64,000 nt of DNA from CAVVJA01 sp963801715 (GCA_963801715.1 CAWDGB010000012.1:1-64000), one strand, 5' to 3'. Counted from the stretch's first letter, positions 40,129 through 49,278 are shown. The notes: generated by a model not told the origin, from the letters alone. Made by a program: numbers and translations.

Positions 40129-41233
40129 TCAGCGCGCGCCCGAGAGGTTCACCCGTTGCCGGCGGGCACCCCAACCTCCGGCCGGTCCGTCATAGACACC
40201 GGGCACCGCTGTGCCGCAGGAGCGACAGGTCCCGCGGTCGGTCAACTCGTAGCGGTTCAGGATGTACCAGTCGCGCACGACTACCGCGGCGCCGCACCCA
40301 GGACAGTAGGTCGTGCCGCCCTCGGAGTCGTGCACGTTGCCCGTATAGACGAAGTGCAAGCCGTTGGCCCGAGCGATTCGGCGGGCGCGGGAGAGTGTCG
40401 CGGGCGGCGTCGGTGGTAGGTCGCGCATCTTGTAGTCCGGGTGGAATGCGGTGAAGTGCAGCGGCACGTCTGGTCCGAGGTGTTCGGCGATCCACCGGGT
40501 CTCCGCGTCGATTTCCTGCGTCAGAATCGTTATGCGTGGGGATCAGCAGTGTGGTGATCTCGAACCATACGTTCGTTTCGTGGCGCAGGTATTCCAGAGT
40601 GTCGAGCACAGCATCGAGGTGGCCGGCGCAGACGCGATGGTAGAAGTTCTGCGTGAAGGCCTTGAGGTCGACGTTAGCGGCGTCCATGTGCGCATACAGA
40701 TCCAACCGGGGCGCAGGCAATACGTAGCCGGCAGTGACCGCGATCGCGTTGATACCGCGCTCATGGCAAGCATCGGCCACGTCGATGGCGTACTCCACGA
40801 AGATGGTCGGATCGTTGTAGGTGAAGGCGACGCTGCGACAGCCCAGCCGACTCGCCGCGTCGGCAAGGGCTTCCGGGGACGCGGCGTCGGCGAGTGTGTC
40901 GATCTCTCGGGATTTGGAGATGTCCCAGTTCTGGCAGAACTTGCACGCAAGATTGCATCCGGCCGTTCCGAAGGAGAGCACCGGCGTGCCCGGCAGAAAA
41001 TGATTCAGCGGCTTCTTCTCCACCGGATCAACACAGAATCCGCTTGATCGGCCATAGGACGTGAGCACAATCTGGTCGTCGACCCGGCCCCGGACGAAAC
41101 ACAGTCCCCGCTGACCCTCGTGCAACCGGCACGCTCGCGGACACACGTCGCACTGCACCCGGCCGTCGTCGAGGCGATGCCAGTAGCGCGTCCCGATGGT
41201 GAATCGATCGTCAAGGCTGATCGGCGCGCTCAT
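40129..41233 (-). CDS. amrS: AmmeMemoRadiSam system radical SAM enzyme (one frameshift)
   Basis: About 367 residues. VQCDVCPRACRLHEGQRGLCFVRG is the N-terminal Cys cluster, and TAGCNLACKFCQNWDISK holds the CxxxCxxC motif that binds the 4Fe-4S cluster and SAM. The C-terminus has two further CxxC pairs (YCPGCGAAVV and CRSCGTAVPG), probably a zinc ribbon. A break near 40525 joins two frames. It is upstream of and coupled to amrB. Confidence 0.9.
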
Positions 41234-41277
41234 AGCAAATGTCTCATCGGAACCACCCGCGCGACACGGCTTCTCTC

Positions 41278-42990
41278 CTACCTACGATAGCCGCCACTGT
41301 GCGCGGCGAGTTCGCGCCCAACGAGGTAGGCGTGGGTGAGCCCGCGGCTGAGTGCAAATCCGCTGTTGTACGCGGTGCCCATTGTCGTATAGGCCGCGAC
41401 CGAACCGACTGCGTGTAGGCCCGGTATTCGATTGCCGGACGGGTCGAGGACGTGCGCGTCGGCGTCGATGTGTATGCCGCTCATGCCAATGGCGGTGCCG
41501 ACGTAGACCATTCGCATTCCGTAGAACGGAGGTTGGGCCACGTCACCGAGTAGCGGATTCGGTTCATGTGCCGGGTCTCCCGCAAAGCGGGCGATGAAAG
41601 GCACCGATCCTCGCCCGAAATCGGGGTCGACACCGGCGCGGGCATGCCGGCTGAACCGGTCCGCGGTCGCTGCGAGCACCGCTCCGTCGATTCCCAGCGC
41701 CGGTCCGAGCCCGGAAAGCGTAGGTGCTGTTGTGACGAGGCCGTCCGGATATGGCTCACCGGGAGCGGATGAGCCCAGTCCGTAAGCGCGGTGATGCTGC
41801 TCGTCCCAGATGAGGAAGAACGGCACATGTGGATCGTCGGGTGCGAGACCCTTTCGCACGATGTCGACCCAGTAGGAGTCGTCACAGAACCGGCGTCCGG
41901 AGGCGTCAACGATCATCGCGTGCGGGAGGGCATACTCCGGGCCGTTCGCGTACCCCTGACCGTCGGCGGTTCGCCAGCCGGGTGGCATCGGGACGGCGGT
42001 CGGGGGGATTCGCACAACTGCCGCACCGGCGTCGCGCGCCATCCGCAGTCCGTCGCCGCGGATGGTCTTCGGGGCGATCGAACCGAAGTCGTCCGGGCCA
42101 AGGCCCAGCAGATCCTCAACCGCCTCGGGATCCCAGTCGAAACTGCTGGTCGCCAGCACGACCGGACCGGGTATATCGCGATCCTCGTTGCCGGCTCGGA
42201 CCCGCACGCCCGACACGGCGCCACGGTCGGTACGGAGCAGGGCCGTAACCCGCGACGAGAGGTGGATGTCGATGTTGTCCTGTCGGAGCACCCGCGCGAG
42301 GAACCACGCGACGAGGCCGGTGCCGAACGTCAGCGGGTCCGCGCCATCCGACCGCTGGCGGTGGTGCGCCGGCATGGTGCGGCCGAATGCCGGAACCCCG
42401 GCATGGTCGGCGATTTCGTTCTCTTCCACGTGTCGAGGGTTGTCCTCATTGGTGCCGAGGTTGGCGGCCCGACGGCCCTTGAGATACATGTCCGCGTACG
42501 TAATTCCGACCGGAAAGTATGGCGAGACGAGTAGCCGGTCGAGCCATTCACCGAGAACGGAACCGTCGATGACCGCACCAGTGAGATAGCGTCCTTCGGC
42601 CAGAGCGCCCGGTGCGTAGTCGTGATAGTCGGCGAGATCGGGAATGACCTCCCACGTGATGGCCCCGACCTCCTCCCAATAGCGCATTGCTATCGGAGCG
42701 ACAGTGAGCCAGCGCTTCAGAGCAGTTTCGTCGAGCAGTTCGGGATGGGCTTCCCCGATCGCGCGGACGTATGCTTCGGCGCGCGTGAGGTCGTCGTCGA
42801 TACCCGCCTTGGCGGCCACATGGTTCGCGCCGACCCACACCTGGCCGCCGGACCATGCGGCTGCGCCTCCGACCTTGTCGCTAGCGTCGAGGACAACGGC
42901 TCGGCGACCATGAAGAGCGACCGCTAGCGCAACGGCGAGGCCGGACAGGCCAGCGCCGACGATGATGACCGGAGATTCCTCGTCAGTCAC
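41278..42990 (-). CDS. FAD-binding dehydrogenase, KstD/fumarate-reductase flavoprotein-like
   Basis: 570 residues. VIIVGAGLSGLAVALAVALHGRRAVVLDA is the dinucleotide-binding motif, AAAWSGGQVWVGANHVA follows, and GIHIDADAHVLDPSGNRIPGLHAVGSVAA with GFALSRGLTHAYLVGRELA near the end are typical of 3-ketosteroid dehydrogenases and related fumarate-reductase-like flavoproteins. Steroid specificity is not proven. It lies 15 bp downstream of the SDR gene in the same direction, so the two probably form an operon acting on a common substrate. Confidence 0.85.
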   Translation of the reverse strand: MTDEESPVIIVGAGLSGLAVALAVALHGRRAVVLDASDKVGGAAAWSGGQVWVGANHVAAKAGIDDDLTRAEAYVRAIGEAHPELLDETALKRWLTVAPIAMRYWEEVGAITWEVIPDLADYHDYAPGALAEGRYLTGAVIDGSVLGEWLDRLLVSPYFPVGITYADMYLKGRRAANLGTNEDNPRHVEENEIADHAGVPAFGRTMPAHHRQRSDGADPLTFGTGLVAWFLARVLRQDNIDIHLSSRVTALLRTDRGAVSGVRVRAGNEDRDIPGPVVLATSSFDWDPEAVEDLLGLGPDDFGSIAPKTIRGDGLRMARDAGAAVVRIPPTAVPMPPGWRTADGQGYANGPEYALPHAMIVDASGRRFCDDSYWVDIVRKGLAPDDPHVPFFLIWDEQHHRAYGLGSSAPGEPYPDGLVTTAPTLSGLGPALGIDGAVLAATADRFSRHARAGVDPDFGRGSVPFIARFAGDPAHEPNPLLGDVAQPPFYGMRMVYVGTAIGMSGIHIDADAHVLDPSGNRIPGLHAVGSVAAYTTMGTAYNSGFALSRGLTHAYLVGRELAAHSGGYRR

Positions 42991-43005
42991 GGTGTGCTCC
43001 GCGAG

Positions 43006-43776
43006 CTACCCGCCAGCCGCGTGCGGCGGAAAGAGGCCCACGTTGGCCGTGACGCCTCCGTCGCACATCAGCACGGCTCCGGTGATGTAGCTGGCGGCCG
43101 GCGAGGCGAGGAAGTAGATGGCCTCGGCCTGTTCCTCGGGTCGCGCCAGGCGATGCAGCGGTATCGACCGGCTCAATTCATCGAGGTGATCGGTGGTGGG
43201 CTTGCCGCCCTGGAGAATCGGGGTGAGCGTCGGGCCGGGTGCAAGCACGTTGACTCGGACGCCCCGGTGCGCCCAATCAAGCGCAGCGGCCCGGGCCACA
43301 TTGATGGCCGCAGCCTTGGATGCGTTATACGCCCACCGATCCGGGTCGGCCCTTATCCCGGAGGTGGACCCGACGACAACGATTGATCCACCACCGTGCG
43401 TGGCGATCACGGGCGCTGCATGGCGAATCCCGATCACGACGCCGCGCGCATTCACGGCCATGATCCGGTCGTACTGTTCAACGGCGTCATCAGCCGTCCA
43501 GTCAACGCGGCGGGCTATACCCGCATTCAGAACGGTGACGTCGAGACGGCCGAACCCATTCACGGCAGCCTGCACGGTGGCGGCGGTGGCGTCCTCGTTG
43601 CTCGCATCGGCAACGACCGCCTGACAATCCGGCACATCCGCTGCCCACGACAATGCCTCAGCGCTGACGTCGGCGGCGACGATGGCGTAGTTCCGGTCAT
43701 GAAACATGCGGGCTGCTGCTTGGCCGATACCAGAACCGGCTCCGGTCACGATAGCGACTGGCTTCACATCAGTCAC
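43006..43776 (-). CDS. short-chain dehydrogenase/reductase with element-derived 5' end
   Basis: About 257 residues. TGAGSGIGQAAAR binds the cofactor; NAGIAR, the VVGSTSG Ser, and YNASKAA (catalytic Tyr and Lys) follow. The GTG at 43776 is preferred because GGAGG lies nine bases upstream; the ATG at 43785 abuts that motif. Codons 3-9 coincide with the 19-bp repeat that bounds the integrative element, so the start codon, ribosome binding site and promoter now come from the element. The pre-insertion start is readable at 53122-53128 (ATGGAGC, then the repeat, in frame). It is followed by the KstD-like flavoprotein gene. Confidence 0.85.
   Translation of the reverse strand: MTDVKPVAIVTGAGSGIGQAAARMFHDRNYAIVAADVSAEALSWAADVPDCQAVVADASNEDATAATVQAAVNGFGRLDVTVLNAGIARRVDWTADDAVEQYDRIMAVNARGVVIGIRHAAPVIATHGGGSIVVVGSTSGIRADPDRWAYNASKAAAINVARAAALDWAHRGVRVNVLAPGPTLTPILQGGKPTTDHLDELSRSIPLHRLARPEEQAEAIYFLASPAASYITGAVLMCDGGVTANVGLFPPHAAGG
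43754..43772 (+). repeat. attL: 19-bp direct repeat at the integrase end
   Basis: GCGACTGGCTTCACATCAG, identical to 53103-53121. It lies inside the first codons of the SDR gene, 176 bp from the integrase start. A shorter partial copy (GCGACTGG) occurs at 43791. Confidence 0.8.
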
Positions 43777-43785
43777 GACCGTCAT

Positions 43786-43947
43786 CCTCCGCGACTGGTT
43801 CTAGTCCCCGTGTTTGCACGGTTTCCCCTGTGTCTGTAGGGCGTTTCTGCGTTGACAGGCTGACAGTAACAGGAGACAGTAGAGGACACAAGACGACACC
43901 ATGTGCCAGGAGTTATGGCACGTGGCATGGCACGGACAGGAGACCGA
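43786..43947 (+). promoter_or_regulatory. integrase leader with repeated motifs
   Basis: Between attL and int, the motif GACAG occurs three times within 40 bp (around 43855-43885) and TGGCACG twice close to the start. Such arrays could be arm-type integrase binding sites or int autoregulation sites. On the other strand this stretch must supply the new promoter of the SDR gene. Confidence 0.4.
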
Positions 43948-45082
43948 ATGACCCGCCCGAAGTGCGCCTGCCTGAACCCGAAAGCGCCACGCCGGCAATT
44001 CGGCTCGCTCCGCATCCTGCCGTCCGGGCCGACACCAGGCCCGCTACATCGGGCCCGACGGTCAGGATGCACAAAGCCCCGGTCACGTTCGAGACGCACC
44101 AGCGACGCGGACACCTGCCTCTCGACCATCCGCGCGGACATGGTGCGCGGCTCGTGGGCTCCCGCCGAAGGCGAAGCCGTTGACGTTCGGCGAATACGCC
44201 GAGCGGTGGCTCGTCGCAGCGGGAGCTGAAGCCACGCACCTATGCGCACTACCGGACGATCCTCGACAAGTTCCTACTCCCCGAGTTCGCCGAGCGTGAC
44301 CTGACCGCGATAACCGCGGCCGACGTCCGCAACTGGCACGCGCAGCTGGCAACCGGGAAGACGTACCGGGCGCACGCATACGGTCTACTGCGCACCATTC
44401 TGCGGACCGCGCTCGACGACGGACTGATCCCGGCCTCTCCGTGCGTGATCCGCGGCGCCGGTAGCTCGACGCGGCAGACGGAAGATCCGACCCGCCAGCC
44501 TGCGACGAGCTAGCCATGCTGGTCGAGGCGATGCCCGAACGGCTGCGCCTCGCGATCCACCTGGGCGCGTGGTGCGCGCTTGCGTACGGGGAGATGGCCG
44601 AGCTACGCCGCTCCGACATCGACGTCAAGAACGCCGTTATCCACGTGCGCCGCGGCGTCACATGGGTAGGCGGAAAGGCGGTCGTCGGGCTGCCAAAGAG
44701 CACGGCCGGGGTCCGCGACGTCGCGATCCCGCCGCACCTGCTGCCAGCCGTCAAGGCACACCTCGAGCAACACACCGCGTGGGGACGCGATGGTCTGCTG
44801 TTCCCGAGCACGCGCGGCGGGCACCTGTCCTCGACGCACGTTCTACGCCTCATGGCGGCCAGCCCGTGAGCACGCCGGGCGGCCGGACTTCGATTCCACG
44901 ACCTGCGGCATTCCGGGGCGACGCTGGCCGCGCAGACCGGGGCGACCCTGCGGGAGCTGATGGCCCGGCTCGGTCACTCCACGCCCGGCGACGGCGTTGA
45001 TCGGTACCAGCATGCGGCGGCCTCCCGGGATCAGGAGATCGCGAAGGCGTTGTCGAAGATCGCGAATGGCGATCAGGCATGA
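43948..45082 (+). CDS. tyrosine recombinase/integrase (multiple frameshifts)
   Basis: About 378 residues when frames are joined. The AP2-like arm-binding N-terminus is KAPRRQFGSLR...GPDGQ, and the SAM-like core-binding domain is LKPRTYAHYRTILDKFLLPEFAERDLTAI. The catalytic domain includes AWCALAYGEMAELRRSDID, FHDLRHSGATLAA (HxxR) and LGHSTPGDGVDRYQHAA (Tyr nucleophile). The first catalytic Arg, normally in LRYGEL, reads Ala. Frame breaks near 44020, 44090, 44180, 44215, 44490 and 44868 make it non-functional as written, but clustered consensus errors are equally possible. It overlaps the next gene by four bases. Confidence 0.8.
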
Positions 45083-45450
45083 GGCTCCCTACCGTCGCAG
45101 AGTCCAGCGAAGCCGAGCGGATCGGCGCCCAGTATGGCCCGGACGAGCTGATCCGCCGGGCCGCGCTGCGGGTCCGTTGCGCGGACTGCGCAGGGCTGAT
45201 CATCGCCGGGATCACCTATATCGACGGCCGGCCCCATGCGACGCTGCGTGAGATGAACGACCGGCTCGCCCCCGAACGATGGCTGGGTCGGCACTGGCAA
45301 TTCGGCTGGGCTGATCGGGGTGTCGTCCTGAACGCTCGCTGCCGGACACGCAGGCATGTGCTGCTGCTCGACGATCTGTACCCCAGGCTGCGTGGGCCGG
45401 GCAAACGTCGCGTCGACATCACGGTGACGCACGACCAGCCGCGGAGCTAA
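45079..45450 (+). CDS. hypothetical protein with CxxC, element cargo
   Basis: 123 residues, ATGA overlap with int. RVRCADCAGLIIAGITYIDGRPHATLREM shows one CxxC pair; the rest is basic and Arg-rich. I do not recognise the family. Position directly after int suggests a recombination accessory or DNA-binding role, but there is no direct evidence. Confidence 0.6.
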   Translation: MRLPTVAESSEAERIGAQYGPDELIRRAALRVRCADCAGLIIAGITYIDGRPHATLREMNDRLAPERWLGRHWQFGWADRGVVLNARCRTRRHVLLLDDLYPRLRGPGKRRVDITVTHDQPRS

Positions 45451-45546
45451 CGCGCGACCTAGACAGCCGGTACCGTAGGGGGACACACATACCGCCGTGC
45501 GCTGCGCGCCGCTACCGGGATGGCCCCCGGTGACCTTGGAGTCACC

Positions 45547-45750
45547 ATGCCCCCGGCGCTCGCGCGCAAATACGCCACCATCGAAGCCGAGGCCGAACGC
45601 CTCGCCGTTAATCCCCGAACTATCCGGCGGATGATCGCTCGCGGTCAGCTGACTGGCTATCGGTTCGGTGATCGTCTGATCCGCCTCGATCGGGCCGAAG
45701 TCGATTCGTTGATGCGCCCGATCCCCACCGTCGGCGGTGACGCCGCATGA
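45547..45750 (+). CDS. excisionase/MerR-type HTH protein
   Basis: 67 residues. EAERLAVNPRTIRRMIARGQLTGYRFGDRLIRLDRAEVDSLM is the winged-helix DNA-binding domain of the HTH_17 (excisionase) family. The ATG follows GGAG at seven bases. It probably directs excision together with the upstream integrase. Overlaps the next gene by four bases. Confidence 0.85.
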   Translation: MPPALARKYATIEAEAERLAVNPRTIRRMIARGQLTGYRFGDRLIRLDRAEVDSLMRPIPTVGGDAA

Positions 45751-46007
45751 CCCGCCCGCAGGCGCCGCCGGGCGAACGAATCGGGCCGGCACCCACTCCG
45801 ACCCGACCCGACCACAAACCCAACATCGAGATCGTAACCGATGCCGGCTACAGAATCCCTAAGTTCGCCGATCCGGAGAAAGAGAAGCGCTTCCGGCGCG
45901 ACCAGGCCGGCTGGTGTAGGCGAATCCTCCGTGCCCGCCGAACTTCCTACGACGCTAACGATGCGACGGTGGCCCCGTTCAACGGCGGCAAGTGGACGCA
46001 GCTGTGA
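45747..46007 (+). CDS. hypothetical small protein, element cargo
   Basis: 86 residues, basic, with FADPEKEKRFRRDQAGWCRRILRARR in the middle. No recognised domain. Part of the run of overlapping genes (xis to 46823) translated as one operon. Confidence 0.55.
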   Translation: MTRPQAPPGERIGPAPTPTRPDHKPNIEIVTDAGYRIPKFADPEKEKRFRRDQAGWCRRILRARRTSYDANDATVAPFNGGKWTQL

Positions 46008-46240
46008 CCCGCCGCCTCGATCCGGCCGCGCCGGCCGTCATCGTGATCACCGAAGACAAGTTCTCGGTGTACTTCCACGGCAGTGAGCAGGTGCTACGCG
46101 CCGCCGTCCGCCGCGTCCGATGCCCCTACCAAATGGACGTGCGCACCCGGGTTCTGTCCGTCCCGAAACGGTTCGCGGACCAGGTGGCCGTTGCGGTCGA
46201 AACCTGCGGCGGCGTCATCAAAGACCGGGGGCTGTGGTGA
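46004..46240 (+). CDS. hypothetical small protein, element cargo
   Basis: 78 residues from a GTG overlapping the previous stop. Alternating hydrophobic strands (AVIVITEDKFSVYFHG, TRVLSVPKRFADQVAVAVE) suggest a small alpha/beta fold. No family recognised. Confidence 0.55.
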   Translation: MTRRLDPAAPAVIVITEDKFSVYFHGSEQVLRAAVRRVRCPYQMDVRTRVLSVPKRFADQVAVAVETCGGVIKDRGLW

Positions 46241-46716
46241 CCGACACGAGACTGCCCGCGCACTGGCTGCACGACCCCACGATGGAGCAACTGTCCGACC
46301 GGGCCTGGCGCACGTACGCCGGGTCGCTGATGTGGTCCAACGAGCACGGCACCGACGGCCGGCTGCCGCGCCTATCTCTCCGCCTGCTGCATCCACAAGG
46401 TGTGGACGACGCCACGGCGGCCGAGCTTGTCACCGCAGGAAAGTGGCGGAAAAGCGGTGACGATTACCGAATCCCGAACTGGCAGAAGTCGCAGTCGCTG
46501 GCCCGGGACGTCGAGTACCAGCGAGAGAGAAACCGTAGGAATCAGCAGGCGAAACGTGATCGGGAGAGGGCCGCCCGTGCGACCAGCGACGTAAGCGGTG
46601 ACGTAAGCGATGACGTCGGAGGACAGGACAGGCAAGGCGCAGTTACGGAACCTAACCACAGAGGAACTCTGACGACCGAACAGCAGCGGGCCATCGTGTT
46701 CGGAGGAAGCACGTGA
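46237..46716 (+). CDS. hypothetical protein resembling phage/plasmid replication accessory N-termini
   Basis: 159 residues, GTG start overlapping the previous stop. LPAHWLHDPTMEQLSDRAWRTYAGSLMWSNEHGTDGRLP resembles the N-terminal wHTH of replisome-organiser-like proteins in actinobacterial mobile elements; a charged linker RNRRNQQAKRDRERAAR and an acidic segment follow. No helicase or primase motifs. Assignment is tentative. Confidence 0.5.
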   Translation: MTDTRLPAHWLHDPTMEQLSDRAWRTYAGSLMWSNEHGTDGRLPRLSLRLLHPQGVDDATAAELVTAGKWRKSGDDYRIPNWQKSQSLARDVEYQRERNRRNQQAKRDRERAARATSDVSGDVSDDVGGQDRQGAVTEPNHRGTLTTEQQRAIVFGGST

Positions 46717-46823
46717 GCACATCGACCCGCACCCGTTGCGAGCGATGCCATCGACCCGCCGCCGTCCAACCCACCGCCGCCGACTGGGACTACTGGAACC
46801 GAATGCGCGAAGAGGCGTCGTGA
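46713..46823 (+). CDS. tiny CxxC protein, element cargo
   Basis: 36 residues from a GTG overlapping the previous stop, with RCERCHRPA and DYWNRMREEA. A further 41-codon frame follows (46820-46945) with the same overlap style but runs antisense into the next gene, so I leave it unassigned. Confidence 0.45.
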   Translation: MSTSTRTRCERCHRPAAVQPTAADWDYWNRMREEAS

Positions 46824-46876
46824 CCGGCGGACAGCATCCGCAGGAGTGCAAACCACGGGCGGCTACAGCCGTCGAG

Positions 46877-47392
46877 CTAGACGCATACCCCGGTATCTTT
46901 TGCGTCGATAACGAACGTGATTCCCTGTTGAGATACATCACCTGATGCGTCAGTTATCGTGACATCCAGTTGGTGACTGCCGACCTTGATGTCGTCTGGC
47001 GCCAGCAGGTGCCCCCACGCGCACCACCAGGCCTCTTCGAGTCCGCGCCCCTCCGGATTGTCAAAGCGCTTAACCGCTGTCCGAGTGGTCTGTAGCGGTT
47101 CGCCATCGAGGGTGAGGACGATTTGGAGACTGTTCATGATTTGTTCAGCGTCTTGTTTTGTGAAGGGCTTGTCGCCGCCCTCGATGTCACCCTGCAGGAT
47201 CACATGCCAGTCTTGCTGGCAGAAATGCGCGCGGTCGAACGGTGAGTCCGGAATCGGGCGGATCGAGGCTCGGAGGCCACCTGGGTTGGGCGCGCCTGGC
47301 ACAACAGTGCTGTGCCTTAGGAGTATTTGGCCGCCGGTGCCGGCCGCCTCAAACACAGCCTCGGCATCCCCGCGACTGATACGAGTCCCCAT
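46877..47392 (-). CDS. unknown protein on the opposite strand, element cargo
   Basis: 171 residues, start preceded by GGAGGGGG eight bases upstream. The first half includes FEAAGTGGQILLRHSTVVPGAPNPGG, the second GLEEAWWCAWGHLLAPDDIKVGSHQLDVTITDASG, which looks like a beta-sandwich with conserved aromatics. No signal peptide. Its opposite orientation and separate leader mark it as cargo rather than core function. Not recognised. Confidence 0.6.
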   Translation of the reverse strand: MGTRISRGDAEAVFEAAGTGGQILLRHSTVVPGAPNPGGLRASIRPIPDSPFDRAHFCQQDWHVILQGDIEGGDKPFTKQDAEQIMNSLQIVLTLDGEPLQTTRTAVKRFDNPEGRGLEEAWWCAWGHLLAPDDIKVGSHQLDVTITDASGDVSQQGITFVIDAKDTGVCV

Positions 47393-47913
47393 GAAAGACC
47401 GCCCCCTCCGCCGGCTGAGCTGGCCAGCTCCGTCAAGATCCAACCGTGGCTAACCTGGACCGGCAGCGGGCCCCGACGACTGCCGACGGCAAGCTATACA
47501 CCCACAATCGTGTGGAAACGATGTACCCGCAAAGGCAGAACGACCCGACCAGGCCTCGCCATAGGGCTGGACCCGCCACCAAGCAGTCCCTCGTCGTGGC
47601 GGGTCCAGCCTTCCTATACACATTCTCTGCACTGACTGATAGAGATCCCCCTGCGATGTATACGCACTCTCTACAGATCGCAGATCGCCAGGAAAAGTCG
47701 GGCTGACAGCCAGGCAAAGGTCTTTTACACGCAGCTAAATATTCCGATGCGTAACGCGGTAGCGTCCGGCGCGGTTTAGCCTACTGTGTATGGGGTTTCT
47801 CGTTCGACGTGTGAGGGTTGGTGTTGTCCCATGGGTGGGAACGTTCCAACGCTACAAGGGGAAAGTAGACCTATCTATACAGGTGGGCGGCAAGCGGTGT
47901 ATGTTCCGGAGGT
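47393..47913. other. long intergenic region with strong hairpin
   Basis: About 520 bp without a supported gene. It contains the perfect hairpin at 47565-47610, two copies of a CTATACAC-type motif, and near 47870-47890 an AT-rich stretch (CTATCTATACAGG) that could be the promoter of the RHH gene. This could be the replication or regulatory region of the element. Confidence 0.45.
47565..47610. terminator. perfect 15-bp stem hairpin
   Basis: GGCTGGACCCGCCAC (47565-47579) pairs perfectly with 47596-47610 around a 16-base loop. No T run follows on either strand. Could be a terminator, a structured RNA, or an origin or protein-binding site. Confidence 0.6.
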
Positions 47914-48117
47914 ATGAGGAACGCGGAGAACGTGGTCGCGGTGCATTTGCCGAAAGATCTGGTTGAGAAGGTTGACGCGGCGGCGGCGGATGACGACCGG
48001 ACGAGGGTGGGGATGGTTCGGAGGCTCGTCAGTGAGGGTTTGCAGCGTCGTGCGTCGACGGTTGACGAGTCGAGGGTGCGGAGTATCCATTACCAGCGGG
48101 GGGAGTTGACCCGCTGA
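47914..48117 (+). CDS. ribbon-helix-helix DNA-binding protein
   Basis: 67 residues. NVVAVHLPKDLVEKVDAAAADDDRTRVGMVRRLVSEGL is the RHH fold (strand, helix, helix). GGAGG precedes the start. Probable regulator of the following small-gene operon or copy/antitoxin-like function. Confidence 0.8.
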   Translation: MRNAENVVAVHLPKDLVEKVDAAAADDDRTRVGMVRRLVSEGLQRRASTVDESRVRSIHYQRGELTR

Positions 48118-48119
48118 GA

Positions 48120-48343
48120 TGGGTCGGCAATATTTCGATGACGCGCCGGACGTGCTCGGGAGGACCAGGCGGCGGTTGCCGCTGGTGTCGCCGAGGCGTA
48201 TGCGGCGAACGCGACTAACCAGGGTGAGGCTGCGCGGTTCATGCGCGAGAACGGCGCTGATGTGGTCGGCGGGCATGCGCCGGTGAACGCGCCCGGCCGG
48301 ATGGGTGACGCCGACGTCGGTCTCGATGCGAGTGACTACTGAT
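48120..48343 (+). CDS. hypothetical small protein (one frameshift), element cargo
   Basis: About 74 residues after joining frames near 48165: MGRQYFDDAPDVLG, then AEAYAANATNQGEAARFMREN and GDADVGLDASDY. Acidic. It starts two bases after the RHH stop. No family recognised. Confidence 0.5.
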
Positions 48344-48527
48344 GGCGTCGTACACAACGAAGCAGCAGCGCAATTTCAGTGAGGCTGCGTTGACGGGGCA
48401 GCCGTCGAATGACACCGAGTCCGATGACGCGAAGTTCAGCGTCGCCGAGACGAAGCGGTTGTGGGGCGAGGCGCAGGCGCGGATCGATCAGACGCGCAAT
48501 CCGAACGAGATCGGGTCGACGCCGTGA
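48342..48527 (+). CDS. hypothetical small protein, element cargo
   Basis: 61 residues: QRNFSEAALTGQPSNDTESDDAKFSVAETKRLWGEA. Overlaps both neighbours by a few bases. Not recognised. Confidence 0.55.
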   Translation: MASYTTKQQRNFSEAALTGQPSNDTESDDAKFSVAETKRLWGEAQARIDQTRNPNEIGSTP

Positions 48528-49069
48528 CTGAACCGGACGAGGTTGGTTGGCGGGTGCAGATAGGCACCGGGCTCGTTGTGCACACCCCGATGAGCGATGA
48601 GCGGCGGGAGTTGTTCCGACGGGAGGAGGAGCGGGAAGCCAAAGCCGCCGAGCTGGAGGCCGAGCAGCGCCGGGAGGCCGCGTTCGAACGCAGGTGGGAG
48701 CTGCAGCGGCAGGGTGTCGAGCCGCACTCGGTTCAAGATGTACTTGCGCGGGCGTCATTCGGGCAGGACCGCCAGGACGCCGTCGAAAGGCGGCGTGAGC
48801 GCGAGGCGGCTGAGGAGCTGGGCAAGCCGATCCCCGCGCATCTGAAGCTGGACAAGTACCAGATGAAGCGCGACGGCGAGGAGCGGGAGAAGGCGAAGGA
48901 AACCACCCCGGCGACGCAGGCCGATGTGTCGAAGCTTGCGGGGAAGGTCGGCTCATTGACGAGCGCCGTCAATCTGCTGAAGAGGCGCCGATCAGCCGAG
49001 CAGGATTACCACCAGCCGCGGGATTACGTCCGTAATTCCGGCGGCTACATCACGCGAGGCCCGTACTGA
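48524..49069 (+). CDS. coiled-coil protein, element cargo
   Basis: About 181 residues, GTG start overlapping the previous stop. The middle (ELFRREEEREAKAAELEAEQRREAAFERRW) is a long charged coiled coil. Near the C-terminus is a Ser/Leu heptad stretch (VSKLAGKVGSLTSAVNLLKRRR). No enzymatic motif; likely structural or a nucleic-acid-associated scaffold. Confidence 0.6.
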   Translation: MTEPDEVGWRVQIGTGLVVHTPMSDERRELFRREEEREAKAAELEAEQRREAAFERRWELQRQGVEPHSVQDVLARASFGQDRQDAVERRREREAAEELGKPIPAHLKLDKYQMKRDGEEREKAKETTPATQADVSKLAGKVGSLTSAVNLLKRRRSAEQDYHQPRDYVRNSGGYITRGPY

Positions 49070-49278
49070 TGGTCGCGCCACCCTCGCGCGACGAGTGGCT
49101 CATCGACTGTGAGATGCGGGGCGGCCATGCGCCGGCCGAGACCATCGTGTGGGCGTCCTGGACTGCCGACTACGAGGACGAGCAGGAGGAATGGCGTCGT
49201 GCGTTGCCGCCGGGTGTGATCCTGGCCGATTGCGAACCGAGGTGGCGGACGCGTTTGAACCGCTGGCTCGGTCACTGA
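49069..49278 (+). CDS. hypothetical acidic small protein, element cargo
   Basis: 69 residues, rich in Trp and acidic residues: ETIVWASWTADYEDEQEEWRRALPPG. Overlaps the previous stop by one base. Not recognised. Confidence 0.5.
   Translation: MVAPPSRDEWLIDCEMRGGHAPAETIVWASWTADYEDEQEEWRRALPPGVILADCEPRWRTRLNRWLGH

Noticed and set aside
47446..47706. 86-codon open frame across the hairpin region
   Set aside because: It spans a perfect hairpin and Thr/Pro-rich nonsense sequence; the region looks non-coding.
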